Positions 9,036 to 16,596 of a stretch of DNA of 64,000 nt are shown here, in pieces. Positions within the stretch are counted from its first letter, which is position 1, and each line of letters opens with the position of its first letter. Made by a program: the position numbers and the translations under genes. The notes under the pieces are model-generated. The model had not been told where the DNA came from. It did no database searches and saw only the letters and a list, made by a program, of their open reading frames with translations. Source of the DNA: Oceanidesulfovibrio marinus (lineage in GTDB: Bacteria; Desulfobacterota; Desulfovibrionia; Desulfovibrionales; Desulfovibrionaceae); assembly GCF_013085545.1 (NCBI RefSeq), contig NZ_CP039543.1, forward strand, positions 4,495,322 through 4,559,321, given 5' to 3'.

Positions 9036-9401
9036 GGATTGCCCCCCAATACAGTTCGTGGTTAGCTCTCTATTGTCATACGGTGTTTTGAAACCATGTG
9101 CACGCGGAAAGTGCTATTGACAATAATGCAACAGACTATTTCGCTCTAAAATATTCGCGCCCCTGTAGACGGGACCAGTCGGTTCGCTTATGCCAGAACG
9201 TGTGCGCCAAGGCTGGGGACGCCCTTTGCGGCGCGTGCAAGGAAAGGGTTCTTCGCATGGCGCGTCGAAATGTAAGAAAAGTTGAACTTCAGTAAACCCG
9301 TTCCTGGAAGATATGCTCTGCGCCGGCTCGGGCGTGGGCGGGACGGGCGACACGCTGGTTTGCCGAAGAATGCCGGTATATTTTGGGAGGAATCGAGTTT
9401 C
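9036..9401. other. Divergent intergenic region
   Basis: These 366 bases separate the minus-strand orphan at 9035 from the plus-strand membrane-protein gene at 9402. A consensus -35 hexamer TTGACA is present at 9117-9122, but no -10 lies at the right spacing (TAAAAT is about 24 bases on). TATATT at 9377-9382 could be the -10 for the rightward gene. A possible 65-codon frame at 9098-9295 has no ribosome-binding site and no recognisable product, so I do not call it. Confidence 0.35.
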
Positions 9402-9842
9402 ATGGCTGATCGGTCGCACGATAATCCGAGCAACGAATCCACACGAACAGTGACAGCAGCGGAGCTCCGGGATGCAGACGCCCGGCTCGAAGAGGAATGT
9501 GCGCGCATTGCATCGCGCGGACGGCTTGGGCTCGTCCTGGCCACCGTTGGCGCGGTGCTGCTGGGCGGCGGGCTTCTGGACGCCACGGTGCTGCACTGCT
9601 CCACGCTGAACCTGACCATCGTCCTGGGCATGATGAGCCTGGGCATGGTGCTGCTGCTGGGCGGGGGCATTGTCACGGCGCTGGCCATGTTCGCCTCGCG
9701 CAAGTTGGGGCCGGGGCAGTCGGCACATCAGACGCGCCGCCGCGTGCTGCGATACTATGTGATCATCATCTTTTTGGTGGCCGGCGTGCTGGCCATGGCC
9801 TACGCCATTACCATGCGGGGCAGCGGGGCGGTCACGGGGTAG
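9402..9842 (+). CDS. Small membrane protein, three predicted TM helices
   Basis: The protein has 146 residues. I chose the ATG at 9402 because GGGAGGA lies 11 bases upstream; an earlier in-frame start at 9282 has no such site. The first 45 residues are hydrophilic and acidic (TAAELRDADARLEEECARIA). Three hydrophobic spans follow: LGLVLATVGAVLLGGGLL, IVLGMMSLGMVLLLGGGIVT and YYVIIIFLVAGVLAMAYAIT. An arginine-rich loop separates spans two and three. I do not recognise the family. The gene stands alone, convergent with the methyltransferase gene to its right. Confidence 0.7.
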   Translation: MADRSHDNPSNESTRTVTAAELRDADARLEEECARIASRGRLGLVLATVGAVLLGGGLLDATVLHCSTLNLTIVLGMMSLGMVLLLGGGIVTALAMFASRKLGPGQSAHQTRRRVLRYYVIIIFLVAGVLAMAYAITMRGSGAVTG

Positions 9843-10007
9843 CCGCCGTCATTTGGTGGGGGATATGCTGCGCCGGCGATCCGGTTCGCGGAGATTTTCG
9901 GTCGCACACGGGCCGGGGTGAGATGGGTGAAGACGCCCCGCCCCCGCGCCTCCGGATGAGCTCCGAAGGCGCGAAAGGGAGCGCGCACAAGGGGATGGCT
10001 CCAGGCG

Positions 10008-10625
10008 CTACTTGGCCACGCGGTAGAGGCAGACCTTGCAGGTCACGTTCTCGCCCCTGATGTAGTCGGTCTGACGCAGCTCTTCGAGCTCCCAGCAGCC
10101 CGTGCCCTCCAGCTTGAGCATGTGCTTGCGGTAGTCGTGGTCCTCGTAGGCGCCCTCGCGAACGGTGAAGCAGATGTAGCCGCCGTTCTTGGTGATGCGG
10201 ATGAGCTCGCCAAAGGAGTCCGGCCCCACGTGGCCGTAGGTGAAGGTGCCCACGCAGATGATCGCGTCATAGGTGTTGTCGGCGATCTCCAGTGGTTTGG
10301 TCAGATCGGCCTGGGTCAGTTTCTTGTAGACATTCTTCTTCTTGGCTTCCGCGAGCATGTCCTCGGAGTAGTCCAGGGCGTCGATGGTGGTGTAGCCGGC
10401 CCTGGCCAGCAGCGCGCCCACCTGGCCGGTGCCGCAGCCTGCGTCCAGGATGTAGGCGTCCTTGTCCTCCACGTAGGCGTCCAGAATTGCGGCCGTGGCG
10501 GCAGGTGCCACATAGCCTTCCTGCTCCAGGTCCGAGTCGTACTGGCCGGCCCAGTCCTTGTACGCGTCCATGAGCACGTCGTGGTCCTTGGCGTTGTACA
10601 CCTTGTCGAAAATAGCCTTATCCAT
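10008..10625 (-). CDS. Class I SAM-dependent methyltransferase
   Basis: This 205-residue protein has the Rossmann-like methyltransferase fold. Motif I is ILDAGCGTGQVG at about residues 58-69, the acidic residue of motif II is in IDALDYSEDM, and the post-II/III region contains YDAIICVGTFTYGHV. The short form with an N-terminal KDWAGQYDSDLEQEGY helix resembles WBSCR27-like small-molecule methyltransferases. It lies directly downstream of proVWX on the same strand. A terminator at 10658-10694 separates them, so it would be expressed by read-through or from its own promoter. AGGAGGAAT precedes the ATG. The context suggests a role with betaine or another osmolyte, but the substrate cannot be read from the sequence. 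Confidence 0.85.
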   Translation of the reverse strand: MDKAIFDKVYNAKDHDVLMDAYKDWAGQYDSDLEQEGYVAPAATAAILDAYVEDKDAYILDAGCGTGQVGALLARAGYTTIDALDYSEDMLAEAKKKNVYKKLTQADLTKPLEIADNTYDAIICVGTFTYGHVGPDSFGELIRITKNGGYICFTVREGAYEDHDYRKHMLKLEGTGCWELEELRQTDYIRGENVTCKVCLYRVAK

Positions 10626-10657
10626 GGGATTCCTCCTCCGTCTTGAGTGCGGGTTGG

Positions 10658-10694
10658 AAAAAAGGGGAGACCCGGGACGCGCCCGAGCCTCCCC
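10658..10694 (-). terminator. Rho-independent terminator after proX
   Basis: On the minus strand GGGGAG and CTCCCC form the outer stem and CGGG/CCCG forms an inner stem. A run of six T follows. It lies 28 bases beyond the proX stop and 32 bases before the methyltransferase start. Confidence 0.75.
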
Positions 10695-10722
10695 GAGTCG
10701 GGACTTTCGTCTGCGTCCGGAT

Positions 10723-11754
10723 CTAGCCGGCGGCCTTCATGGCCTCGGCGATCCAGGCGTCCCACTGCTTTTTGTTCTTGGAGATCCACTCGTCCACATG
10801 GCGCTCGATGTCCTTCTGGCTGTCTTCGCCGTCGAACATCTTGGTGTTCTGCTCGGCGATGTCGTTGAGCGGAATGGACATGATCTCGAAGAGCTTCTTG
10901 GCCGCGGGGTTCTCGGCCAGGAACTCCTTGTTGGCCACCACGCGGATGTCGTTGGCCACGAAGCCCATGTTGATGGGATCGCTCACGGCGCCTTCGATGC
11001 CGGTGGCGGTGAGCTCATCCTCAAAGCCCTTCTGGGCGTCGGAGGGATCGATCGAGGGCACGTTCATCCACACGACGTCCTTGCCGGGCTTGAGCTTGAA
11101 GATGGTCCAGTTGGGAGCCCAGGTGTAGAAGAAGACCGGCTCGCCGCTCTCGTAGCGCGCCACGGCGTCGGCCATGGAGGCGGAGTAGGACGCCTTGATG
11201 GCGTTGATGCTGTCCTCCAGACCGTAAGCCTTCATGTGGTGGCTGATGACCTTTTCACAACCCCAGCCGGGGGGGCAGGCCACGAGATCGGCCTTGCCGT
11301 CGCCGTTGGCGTCAAAGGCTTTCTTCACCTCGTCGCGCTTGAAGTCATCCAGGGTCTTGATGCCGTACTTGTCCACGGCGTCCTTGGAGACCAGGTAGCC
11401 GGAGAGGCCGCCGGCCTTGGCCACGTAGCCGATGGACTCGGCTTTCTCGTCAAAGTCGTCCGGCAGCTGGGCGTAGTGCAGAGGGAACCAGCCGTTGGCC
11501 CAATAGTCCACGTCGCCCTGGGTGACGGCCTGGTAGAAGATGGGGTTGGAGAGGTCCTTGGCCTTGTCCACGGTGTAGCCGAGCTCTTCCAGAGCGCGGC
11601 TGTAGATGGCTTCCTGGAAAAAGCCGGTGGTCCAGGTGGCGCGGCCGGGCCGGATGGTCTTGCCCTCGCCGGGCAGGTCGGCGGCCATGGCCGCGGTCGC
11701 CAGACCGATGACCATGGCCACGGTGGCGCAGATTGCGATGATACGGGTCTTCAT
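10723..11754 (-). CDS. proX: Glycine betaine/proline ABC transporter, substrate-binding protein
   Basis: This 343-residue periplasmic protein starts at the ATG at 11754 with AGGAG seven to eight bases upstream. A Sec signal peptide covers about residues 1-24 (IIAICATVAMVIGLATAAMA, cleavage after AMA). The mature part has the ProX/OpuAC pattern: GKTIRPGRATWTTGFFQEAI, QGDVDYWANGWFPLHY, and aromatic residues of the quaternary-amine cage in WAPNWTIF. A calcium-loop-like stretch DANGDGKADL lies inside the insert common to longer ProX forms. It delivers betaine, proline betaine or a similar osmolyte to ProW/ProV. It is the third gene of the operon and is followed by a terminator. Confidence 0.95.
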   Translation of the reverse strand: MKTRIIAICATVAMVIGLATAAMAADLPGEGKTIRPGRATWTTGFFQEAIYSRALEELGYTVDKAKDLSNPIFYQAVTQGDVDYWANGWFPLHYAQLPDDFDEKAESIGYVAKAGGLSGYLVSKDAVDKYGIKTLDDFKRDEVKKAFDANGDGKADLVACPPGWGCEKVISHHMKAYGLEDSINAIKASYSASMADAVARYESGEPVFFYTWAPNWTIFKLKPGKDVVWMNVPSIDPSDAQKGFEDELTATGIEGAVSDPINMGFVANDIRVVANKEFLAENPAAKKLFEIMSIPLNDIAEQNTKMFDGEDSQKDIERHVDEWISKNKKQWDAWIAEAMKAAG

Positions 11755-11819
11755 GCATTCACTCCTTGGTTGTCCGTCGCCAGCAGGCGACGTGTTCAAA
11801 GGTGGGATGTACCTGATTG

Positions 11820-12668
11820 CTATTTCTTGATTTCTTTGCCCAGTGACTGGGTGATGCGGTCCAGCACGATGGCCATGAGCACGATGGACAGGCCGCCGAT
11901 GCCGGCAAGGCCCACGTCCAGGCTGTTCAGGCCCTGGAAGACCGCCACGCCGAGGCCGCCCGCGCCGATGAGCGCGGCGATGACCACCATGGACAGGGAC
12001 ATCATGATGGTCTGGTTGAGGCCGGCCATGATGGTGGGCTTGGCCAGGGGAAGCTGCACGCGGCGCAGCACCTGCATAGGCGTGGCGCCGAAGGCCACGG
12101 CCGCCTCCACCAGCTCCGGCGGCGTCTGGCGGATGCCCAGGCTGGTAAGCCGGATGATGGGCGGCATGGCAAAGACGATGGTGGCGATGACGCCGGCCAC
12201 GGTGCCGATGGAGAAGAGCATCACCACGGGCACGAGGTAGACGAAGGCGGGCGTGGTCTGCATGGCGTCCAGCACGGGCCGGATAATGCGCTCGAAGCGG
12301 TCGCTGCGCGCCGCCAGGATGCCGGTGGGGATGCCCACCAGAGCGCAGAACACCACCGAGGAGAGCACCATGGCCAGGGTGGTCATGGCGTCGCTCCACA
12401 GCCCCAGAAAGCCGATGAAGGTCATGGTGACCATGCTGAAGATGGCCAGGCGGACGTTGGCCATGCGCCAGGCGATGATGCCCAGCAGCACGATGACCAC
12501 GATGGCCGGCATGGCGTTGAGCACCCAGTCGATGGAGCCGAGGGTCTGCTCCACGGGCCATTTGATGAGCTGGAACTGGCTGCGGTAGTTGTGCACCAGC
12601 CACTGGATGAACATCTCGATCCAGTCATCCAGCGGCACGATGTAATCATTGAAGTTGAGTATGGTCAT
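11820..12668 (-). CDS. proW: Glycine betaine/proline ABC transporter, permease
   Basis: This 282-residue inner-membrane subunit has a long N-terminal tail (ILNFNDYIVPLDDWIEMFIQWL) typical of ProW. About six to seven TM helices follow, with the EAA loop that contacts the ATPase (ELVEAAVAFGATPMQVLRRVQLP). It sits between proV (21-base gap) and proX (65-base gap) on one transcript. It forms the channel for osmolyte import driven by ProV. Confidence 0.95.
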   Translation of the reverse strand: MTILNFNDYIVPLDDWIEMFIQWLVHNYRSQFQLIKWPVEQTLGSIDWVLNAMPAIVVIVLLGIIAWRMANVRLAIFSMVTMTFIGFLGLWSDAMTTLAMVLSSVVFCALVGIPTGILAARSDRFERIIRPVLDAMQTTPAFVYLVPVVMLFSIGTVAGVIATIVFAMPPIIRLTSLGIRQTPPELVEAAVAFGATPMQVLRRVQLPLAKPTIMAGLNQTIMMSLSMVVIAALIGAGGLGVAVFQGLNSLDVGLAGIGGLSIVLMAIVLDRITQSLGKEIKK

Positions 12669-12689
12669 GCAAGATGCCTCGTGTGGTCG

Positions 12690-13910
12690 TTACCCTTCGG
12701 TCCGGGCCTGCTCGGCCTCCCGCTGGAGGGTGCGCAGGAAGATGTTCTTGGAGATTGCGCCCAGGTAGGCGCCGGCTTCGTCCACCACCGGGACCGGCCA
12801 GGGGTTGGCCGCCACCTCGGCGAGGATGTCCTGCATGGTCGCCTCCGGCCTGGCCGGGATGACGTTGTCCAGCATGGCGGACTTGAGGCCGGCCGCGCCG
12901 GATTGCTCGCGCTCCACGGCTTGACGCAGGCTCTCGACGGAAATGGTGCCCTGGTAGCGCTTGGCGGGGTCGAGCACGAAGGCGAAGTCGCGGTCCTGCG
13001 AGGTGAGCCGCTCCAGGGCGGTGCGGGGGCCCAGGCCGTCGCGGGTTATGACCGTGGTCTGGGTGTCGCGCACGATGTCCCGCGCTGTGAGGATGTTGGT
13101 GGGGTCCACCCCGCGGAAAAAGGAGCGCACGTACTCGTCGGCCGGGTTGCGCAGAATCTCCTCGGGCGTGCCCACCTGCACGATGCGGCCGCCCTCCATG
13201 ATGGCGATGCGGTCGCCGATGCGCATGGCCTCGTCCAGGTCGTGGGAGATGAAGACGATGGTCCGGGTGTGCTCCTGCTGCAGCTTGAGCAGCTCGTCCT
13301 GCATCTCGGTGCGGATGAGCGGATCGAGGGCGGAGAACGCCTCGTCCATGAGCATGATGTCCGGGTCCACGGCCAGGCCGCGGGCCAAGCCCACGCGCTG
13401 CTGCATGCCGCCGGAGAGCTGCCGCGGCCGGCTGCGGGCGTATGGCCCCAGCCCCACCTGCTCCAGCGCCTCGGCGGCGCGGCGTTCGCGATCCTTTTTG
13501 GAAATGCCGGCCATCTCCAGGCCAAAGGCCACGTTCTCCAGCACGGTCATGTGCGGCATGAGCGCGAATGACTGGAAGACCATGGTCATGTTGCGCCGGC
13601 GCAGGTTGACCAGCGCGTCCTGGCTCATCTGGGCGACGTCCTCGCCGTCCACATAGACGTTGCCGGACGAGGGCTCGATGAGCCGGTTGAGCATGCGTAC
13701 GAGGGTGGACTTGCCCGAGCCGGACAGGCCCATGACAACGAAGACTTCGCCCTCCATCACGGAGAAGCTGGCGTCCTGCACGCCCACTGTCATGCCGGTT
13801 TCTTTGTGGATGGTCTGCTTGTCGTGTCCCTGCTGTACGAGCTCGATGGCTTTTTTCGGTTCCTTGCCAAAGATCTTGTACAGGTTCTTGACGACGATCT
13901 TTTCGTTCAT
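12690..13910 (-). CDS. proV: Glycine betaine/proline ABC transporter, ATP-binding protein
   Basis: I place the start at the ATG at 13910, with an AAGAGAGAC purine-rich site just upstream. An ATG 27 bases earlier lacks a better site. This gives 406 residues. The ATPase core shows Walker A GLSGSGKS, the Q-loop FQSFALMP, the signature LSGGMQQRVGLARGL, Walker B IMLMDEAFSALD and the H-loop ISHDLDEA. The C-terminal 130 residues form a tandem CBS module (FAFVLDPAKRYQGTIS, NPWPVPVVDEAGAYLGAIS), which in OpuA/ProV senses ionic strength. It leads the proVWX operon. Confidence 0.96.
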   Translation of the reverse strand: MNEKIVVKNLYKIFGKEPKKAIELVQQGHDKQTIHKETGMTVGVQDASFSVMEGEVFVVMGLSGSGKSTLVRMLNRLIEPSSGNVYVDGEDVAQMSQDALVNLRRRNMTMVFQSFALMPHMTVLENVAFGLEMAGISKKDRERRAAEALEQVGLGPYARSRPRQLSGGMQQRVGLARGLAVDPDIMLMDEAFSALDPLIRTEMQDELLKLQQEHTRTIVFISHDLDEAMRIGDRIAIMEGGRIVQVGTPEEILRNPADEYVRSFFRGVDPTNILTARDIVRDTQTTVITRDGLGPRTALERLTSQDRDFAFVLDPAKRYQGTISVESLRQAVEREQSGAAGLKSAMLDNVIPARPEATMQDILAEVAANPWPVPVVDEAGAYLGAISKNIFLRTLQREAEQARTEG

Positions 13911-14235
13911 CTGTCTCTCTTGGTTGCTGCGACGCACACGAGTGCACTCTGTCCCGGCCGGGGGAAATCACCGCGAGATTCGATCCGCCGGAGCGGTTCG
14001 GAGCAGTCCGTCCGGCCTGAAATGACTGTCAGATTCTACGAGCGCATCCCTTTGGCCGCAGGCGCGCCGAAACATGCGCGCCGTCACTGTGCGGCCTTGC
14101 CAGCGAGGCGGCTCCGCACCCTGTGCCGGGCCGTGTCGCTGGATGTCTGGCGTATATGGAAGCTCGTCGCGTTCCGGCGGCTAATCAGGCGGCGCCGGTT
14201 GATCAGTCATGGGGGAGCGGCGCACCAGTGCGCCG

Positions 14236-14258
14236 ATGCATGCATTTAATACATGCAT
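14236..14258. promoter_or_regulatory. Inverted repeat ATGCATG-N9-CATGCAT
   Basis: Seven-base perfect arms lie at 14236-14242 and 14252-14258 around an AT-rich centre. The site is about 330 bases upstream of proV and 30-50 bases downstream of the predicted promoter. It could be an operator or a leader hairpin. Confidence 0.35.
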
Positions 14259-14286
14259 TGATTTTTTAGACTCAAACAATTTCGAC

Positions 14287-14321
14287 TAGAACTGTTTCTA
14301 CAAAAATAGTTTATTTGTCAA
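14287..14321 (-). promoter_or_regulatory. Possible proV promoter with overlapping palindrome
   Basis: On the minus strand a perfect TTGACA (14321-14316) is followed at 15-base spacing by TAGAAA. That hexamer is part of the palindrome TAGAA-N4-TTCTA at 14287-14300. The spacing is shorter than optimal, which would fit an activated or salt-responsive promoter. The assignment to proV is by position only. Confidence 0.35.
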
Positions 14322-14375
14322 GTCTAACCGGAATGAGCAAGAATTCCCGACAGATCGGCGGCGGGAACGGGCACG

Positions 14376-14407
14376 AAAAAAAGGCCCCCGCCGGGAAGGC
14401 GGGGGCC
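14376..14407 (-). terminator. Rho-independent terminator of the hao operon
   Basis: On the minus strand a perfect ten-base GC stem (GGCCCCCGCC / GGCGGGGGCC) with a five-base loop is followed by seven T. It begins 23 bases past the stop codon of the octahaem cytochrome gene. Confidence 0.9.
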
Positions 14408-14430
14408 AGGTTGGGGGGACGATAGAGCGA

Positions 14431-15885
14431 CTACTTCTTCGGGCCAAAGATCACCGCCGGCTTGGTGGTGTTGCCGGTGGCGGCCGGGAAGTCCGGATAC
14501 TCGTAGGCCTTCTTGTTGGTTTCCACCAGGTGGCGCGCCTCTTCCATATACTGGTTGTAGTGGTGCTTGAGCTCGTAGAAGCCGTGCCACCAGGCATAGT
14601 CCGGCGCCATCATGGCCGTGCCCATGCGCGCGCGGCGGCCTTCGTGGTGCCAGAGCTCGTAGAACCGCACCTCCACGTGCTCGTCAAAGAACTTGGTCTT
14701 GTCGAGCAGCTTCTTCTCGTACAGCTCGTCCAGCATCTGCTTGGCCGGCTTGAAGTAGGTCTCGTTGTACTCGTTCACGACCTTGTCGAGCATCGCGTAG
14801 TGGTCGTCGGTCCAGGCGTTGGAGTGGCACTGGTAACAGATCTTCTTCATCTTATCGCGTTCGGTCTTCCAGTTGGTGTCCGCAGGCAGGGCCGCGAAGT
14901 CGCTGGGCCGGACCGTGAGCGGCGCCTGGAGCTCCCAGGACAGACGCTCGGTCACGTCGTGGGTGGTCATCACGGTGCTGGCGCCGCTCATGTGGCACGC
15001 CGCGCAGGTGGGGGCGCGGTAGTCCACGCCGGCGGTCCAGGTGCCGGGTGCGGCCTTGAAGTTATACTCGTCCTTGTAGGCATGGTAGATGGTGCCGTGC
15101 TTGGACTCCTCGAAGATCTCGATCTGCGGGTGGTCCGGACCCAGGTGGCACTGGTCGCACGCCTCGGGCATGCGCGCCTCGGCCGTGGAGAAGCGGTGGC
15201 GCGTATGGCAGGAGGTGCAGGAGCCCAGGGAGCCGTCCAGGTTGATGCGGCCCACGCCCACGTTGGGCCAGGTCTCCTTGTTTATCTCGCCGTTCTCGTC
15301 CAGGGCCACGATGGTGCCGTGGCAGGCGTAGCAGCCGGACTTGCGCTCGATCTCGGAGTTCATGCCGTCGTTGAGCCAGGGATCGATCTTCCAGATGATC
15401 TCCAGAGTGTTGGCGTGCTTGCTTTTGGCGTACTGCTGGGCTTCGTCCGGGTGGCAGCGGGAGCAGTCCTTGGGCGTGACCACGGTGGCGATGGGCGCGA
15501 AGTACTTGCGCTCGCCAAAGGGCATTTCGGGCTTGTCGTAGTACTGCTCGTGCTTTTTGGCGATGTCCACGTCGTTGGGCTGGGCCAGGTGGCAGTCGAT
15601 GCAGGAGATGTTCGAGCTGGCGTGCCTGGAGGCGGCCCAGTCGGCGAAGATGCCCGGGGTTTCCTGTCTGTGGCATTCGATGCAGGCCACTGCCTGGGGC
15701 GTCAGGCTGCGCTCGATGCGGAACTCCTTGGGTGTGGAGAAGTTCCTCTGCATGGTGGCGTTGGAGGCGTTCTGCTGGGCAGGCGCGCCGGTGGCGTTGT
15801 CCGTTTGCGCCAACCCTGCGTCTGCTCCCGCAATCAGAAACGCGAGAACGGCCAGTGCAAGCCAAAGTATGGGACGTTTCGACAT
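14431..15885 (-). CDS. hao: Octahaem cytochrome c, hydroxylamine oxidoreductase family
   Basis: I chose the ATG at 15885 because GGGAGAAAGG lies just upstream and a signal peptide follows (ILWLALAVLAFLIAGADAGLAQ). The product has 484 residues and eight CXXCH haem motifs: CIECH, CIDCH, CSRCH, CYACH, CTSCH, CDQCH, CAACH and CYQCH. The HAO-type C-terminal helical region follows (FYELWHHEGRRARMGTA, DYAWWHGFYEL). Eight haems in this spacing with that tail place it in the HAO/octahaem family rather than NrfA. With its NapC-type partner upstream it probably reduces nitrite or a related nitrogen oxide, as proposed for the HAO of nitrate-ammonifying epsilonproteobacteria. Whether the Tyr that cross-links the P460 haem is present needs an alignment. 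Confidence 0.88.
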   Translation of the reverse strand: MSKRPILWLALAVLAFLIAGADAGLAQTDNATGAPAQQNASNATMQRNFSTPKEFRIERSLTPQAVACIECHRQETPGIFADWAASRHASSNISCIDCHLAQPNDVDIAKKHEQYYDKPEMPFGERKYFAPIATVVTPKDCSRCHPDEAQQYAKSKHANTLEIIWKIDPWLNDGMNSEIERKSGCYACHGTIVALDENGEINKETWPNVGVGRINLDGSLGSCTSCHTRHRFSTAEARMPEACDQCHLGPDHPQIEIFEESKHGTIYHAYKDEYNFKAAPGTWTAGVDYRAPTCAACHMSGASTVMTTHDVTERLSWELQAPLTVRPSDFAALPADTNWKTERDKMKKICYQCHSNAWTDDHYAMLDKVVNEYNETYFKPAKQMLDELYEKKLLDKTKFFDEHVEVRFYELWHHEGRRARMGTAMMAPDYAWWHGFYELKHHYNQYMEEARHLVETNKKAYEYPDFPAATGNTTKPAVIFGPKK

Positions 15886-15923
15886 GGACCTTTCTCCCTC
15901 CAAGTTTTCGAGTGATCGCAATA

Positions 15924-16523
15924 TCATAGGCCACCACCAGCGGTCGGCAGCGTGCGCAGCCCCTTGGCCTGATACGGCAATGTACGCAGCTGCGCGTACT
16001 CCACCATCTGCTTCGGGGTGTGGACCAGGTCGTAGTGGCAATCGATGCACTTGTGCGGCTGGGCGCCGGGCCGGGGGTTGACCACCGAGCGGTGGGCCAG
16101 CATGGCGCCGCGGCTTTTGGGCATGAACAGGATGTTCTCGTGGCAGCGCAGGCAGGTTTCGTTGTCCAGGGATTTGTACATTCCCTGGCGCGCCTCTTCC
16201 TTGTCGTACCCCTCGGCGCCGTCCAGCACGTGGAACGTAACGTCCTTGAGACCGTGGTAGGTCTTCATGGCGAAGAAATTGATGGTGTTCTCGGGCGGAG
16301 GCAGGTGGCAGTCCATGCAGTTGGCTACCAGGCCGCGCTGGTTATTGACGTGGGCCGAGGCGCGCCACGCGTCCACCGCCGGTTTGATTTCGTGGCAGTA
16401 GCCGCAGAATCCGGGCGTGGAGGTGACGACCATGGCCTCGTAGGTGGCGGCGATGAGCGGCATGGCGATAAGCATGCCGACCACGATCAGGACGAGAGGC
16501 TTGGCGAGCCGTGTCATCCGCAA
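15924..16523 (-). CDS. NapC/NirT-family membrane tetrahaem cytochrome c (quinol dehydrogenase)
   Basis: This 199-residue protein has one N-terminal membrane anchor (LVLIVVGMLIAMPLIAATYE) and four CXXCH sites: CGYCH, CMDCH, CLRCH and CIDCH. The first site sits in the STPGFCGYCHEIKP context of NapC/NirT/NrfH proteins. Such proteins oxidise menaquinol and pass electrons to a periplasmic multihaem reductase. It is 38 bases upstream of the octahaem cytochrome gene on the same strand, so the two probably form the complete quinol-to-HAO electron path, as in the cycX-haoA pairs. Confidence 0.9.
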   Translation of the reverse strand: MRMTRLAKPLVLIVVGMLIAMPLIAATYEAMVVTSTPGFCGYCHEIKPAVDAWRASAHVNNQRGLVANCMDCHLPPPENTINFFAMKTYHGLKDVTFHVLDGAEGYDKEEARQGMYKSLDNETCLRCHENILFMPKSRGAMLAHRSVVNPRPGAQPHKCIDCHYDLVHTPKQMVEYAQLRTLPYQAKGLRTLPTAGGGL

Positions 16524-16596
16524 GGGAGCCTCCGGGGTTCGAGGTTCACGAGTGTATACAAGAATACCAGCTCACCCGTGAGCGCAAAGCAAAGAA

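Larger units (their letters stand above)
13911..14375. other. Long leader/promoter region upstream of proV
   Basis: These 465 bases precede proV on the minus strand. The half nearest proV is GC-rich without a credible gene. The distal part (14235-14335) is AT-rich and holds two inverted repeats and a consensus -35 box. If the promoter is there, the proV leader would exceed 300 nucleotides. No known riboswitch is recognised. Confidence 0.5.

Noticed and set aside
9098-9295. A 65-codon frame with several Cys in the 9036-9401 gap
   Set aside because: There is no ribosome-binding site and no recognisable pattern; the region is better read as regulatory.
10723-12603. A 626-residue fusion of a ProW-frame sequence with ProX
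   Set aside because: The upstream part is out of frame with proW. ProX has its own ribosome-binding site, ATG at 11754 and signal peptide.
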